DNA of 64,000 nt from Clostridia bacterium (GTDB taxonomy: Bacteria > Bacillota > Clostridia > Lachnospirales > Lachnospiraceae): positions 62,001 to 126,000 of the forward strand of contig CAJTEN010000006.1 of the NCBI GenBank assembly GCA_910575245.1, written 5' to 3'. Made by a program: the position numbers and the translations under genes. A model generated the notes under the pieces. The model saw only the letters and a program-made list of their open reading frames with translations. It made no database searches and was not told the origin of the DNA. Numbering within the stretch: position 1 is the stretch's first letter; each line of letters begins with the position of its first letter. Of this stretch, positions 62,440 to 64,000 are shown one piece after another.

Positions 62440-64000
62440 TCAGCTTCTCAGCTCAATTCCCATGCCCTCAAGCCCGTTAAGGATCTTCTTCATAGCTGCC
62501 GTGATATCCGCATCCTCCAGTGTCCTGTCCTTGGCACGGAATGTAATGGAATAGGCCACAGACTTATAGCCTTCCTTGATCTGATCTCCTTCATAGATAT
62601 CAAACAGCTGGTAATCTTCCAAAATCCTGCCGCCGCGCTGTGCTATGACCGCCTCAATCTGTCCTACCATGACCTCCTTGGGAACTACCATGCTGATATC
62701 CCTCATTACTGCCGGATACCTGGCAATTCCCTCATATTTACGGTCAAAGGTCGCATAGGGAACAATCTGCGGCATATCAAGAACTGCCACATAAGCTCTC
62801 GCCTTCATATCATAATTGTCGCACACCTCCGGGTGCACTTCGCCAAGATACCCTAATATAGTCCCCTCATAAATCACATTTGCCTGCCTTCCGGGATGCA
62901 GGAAGTTCTTACCCGCATTCGGGTCATATTTGATCTTCTTATGCAGTCCGATACTGTCCAAAAATTCCTCAATGACGCCCTTCATGGTAAAGAAATCGCC
63001 GTCGCCGTACATACCCAGCGTGAACTGCATTCTTTCATCAGGCAGCTCTGTCAGAGGCAGTGCCTTCGGCACATAAATATTTCCAAGCTCATAGAGCCTT
63101 ACATCCTTGTTCCTTCTATTATAATTCGTTGCAAGACTGGTCAGCATACCATTGAGAGAAACTGTCCTCATAACCGAGAAATCCTCTCCCAGGGGGTTAG
63201 CGATGCTGATTGCACGGCGGGCCGGATCGTCTGCATCCAGCAGCAGTTTATCAAACACCTTCGGACTCTCAAAGGAGTAGCACATCCCCTGCGAAAATCC
63301 ACAATATTCGGCGATATCTCTTGCCTTCTGCTCTATGCGCAGTTTGAAAGGCAGCTTGCCGGTCGTGGCCTCACCGCTTGGCAGCGTGGACGGAATCTTA
63401 TCATATCCATAGAAACGTGCCACTTCCTCCGCAATATCGCACTGGCGCAGCAGATCCTGCCGGAATGTCGGTATCGTCAGATTATTTGCCGCCGGATCAT
63501 AGGATAGCTCTATCATTTTAAAGATATCCAGCATCTCCTCTTTTGATACATCCGTTCCCAGCAGCTTATTGTACTTGTCGGGCTCAAAAGGAAGCACCAC
63601 TTCCTGCTTCAGCTCACCGCTTACATCCACCATACCGTCTACCACTTCACCGCAGCCCAGCTCCTCGATCAACTGACATGCCCTGTTGATCGCCGCCTCC
63701 GCATTATGGGGATCCAAACCTTTCTCGAACTTGCCCGATGCGTCTGTCCGAAGTCCCACTCTCTTGGCGGACTTACGGATATTCGCGCCGTTGAACGCCG
63801 CCGCCTCAAACAGAACCGTCTTCACTTCATCGGTTATCATGGAGTTCTCACCGCCCATAATTCCTGCAATGCCGACTTCCTTCTCCGCATCACAGATCAT
63901 CAGTACATCGGCATCCAGATTCCTGTCCTGCCCGTCCAGCGTCCGGAAGCTGTCGCCGTCCTTCGCACGGCGGACGATAATCTTATGGCCTGCAATCATA
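62440..64000 (-). CDS. pheT: Phenylalanyl-tRNA synthetase beta subunit, C-terminal part
   Basis: The gene runs off the right edge; about 520 residues are visible. EVGIAGIMGGENSMITDE and VGLRTDASGKFEKGLDP lie in the B3/B4 region. The B5 segment follows (DKYNKLLGTDVSKEEMLDIF), then the catalytic-like core (ANPLGEDFSVMRTVSLNGML). The final FDX-ACB domain (RYPAVMRDISMVVP to SITFRAKDRTLEDADI) binds the tRNA anticodon. PheT works with PheS as an alpha2beta2 enzyme. pheS and the promoter would lie outside the window. Confidence 0.96.
   Translation of the reverse strand, partial: MIAGHKIIVRRAKDGDSFRTLDGQDRNLDADVLMICDAEKEVGIAGIMGGENSMITDEVKTVLFEAAAFNGANIRKSAKRVGLRTDASGKFEKGLDPHNAEAAINRACQLIEELGCGEVVDGMVDVSGELKQEVVLPFEPDKYNKLLGTDVSKEEMLDIFKMIELSYDPAANNLTIPTFRQDLLRQCDIAEEVARFYGYDKIPSTLPSGEATTGKLPFKLRIEQKARDIAEYCGFSQGMCYSFESPKVFDKLLLDADDPARRAISIANPLGEDFSVMRTVSLNGMLTSLATNYNRRNKDVRLYELGNIYVPKALPLTELPDERMQFTLGMYGDGDFFTMKGVIEEFLDSIGLHKKIKYDPNAGKNFLHPGRQANVIYEGTILGYLGEVHPEVCDNYDMKARAYVAVLDMPQIVPYATFDRKYEGIARYPAVMRDISMVVPKEVMVGQIEAVIAQRGGRILEDYQLFDIYEGDQIKEGYKSVAYSITFRAKDRTLEDADITAAMKKILNGLEGMGIELRS

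Overview
The window looks like a chromosomal segment of a Gram-positive, endospore-forming anaerobe of the Clostridia, most likely Lachnospiraceae. The signs are the sporulation pair YqfC/YqfD beside PhoH, the electron-bifurcating ferredoxin:NADP+ oxidoreductase NfnAB, a Re-type citrate synthase with isocitrate dehydrogenase, a class B sortase with BspA-like leucine-rich-repeat proteins, and the gene order rex-nnr-alr-mazF. Most genes lie on the minus strand. The plus-strand exceptions are an ABC-F ATPase (28031-29944), a three-gene small-protein block (49619-50935) and tyrA-aroA (56326-58705). No rRNA, tRNA, prophage, CRISPR array or intact insertion sequence was recognised.

Layout, left to right. 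1-6317: yqfC-yqfD-phoH and a truncated-type membrane HD protein with a damaged catalytic motif, then rlmH, a zinc-ribbon membrane protein and a MORN-like protein. 6597-13098: redox and one-carbon metabolism (nfnA-nfnB, folD, formate-THF ligase) plus a zinc-ribbon/TPR protein. 13222-23041: DNA translocase FtsK/SpoIIIE, ClpP-like TepA, a polytopic membrane protein, metY, a CFI-box protein, yebC and a CNNM/CBS protein. 23165-27838: a rex-headed gene series ending in alr and a MazF/EndoA toxin with no adjacent antitoxin. 29964-33467: a citrate synthase-GntR-icd cluster that makes 2-oxoglutarate, with a clear GntR-type operator on its promoter. 33676-34605: a cytosolic-type subtilisin.

34729-49415 is the most distinctive region. 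A class B sortase with a long N-terminal cytoplasmic domain heads an operon with two large leucine-rich-repeat surface proteins. Both carry the same unusual sorting signal, [ST]P[DK]TGD followed by IHPKWFLS. Upstream is a separate 1,631-residue secreted multi-repeat protein with no recognisable anchor. 49619-50935 encodes an 11-cysteine mini-protein with a sigma-K-like promoter, then two small proteins that share a YSTPEE motif.

51065-64000: leuS, an intergenic region with a structured, unclassified RNA-like sequence, an EF-G-like GTPase with an altered G4 motif, tyrA-aroA, vanZ-like, PilZ, queA, an M18 aminopeptidase and the 3' part of pheT.

Two dispersed non-coding repeat families were found. 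One is a hairpin element (core GTTCAGCCCAGGACTTTGCA) at the 3' ends of three genes. The other is a MITE-like palindromic element of about 80-90 bp, present in two intergenic gaps. Start codons were chosen from visible Shine-Dalgarno (SD) spacing, and many differ from the longest possible reading frame.
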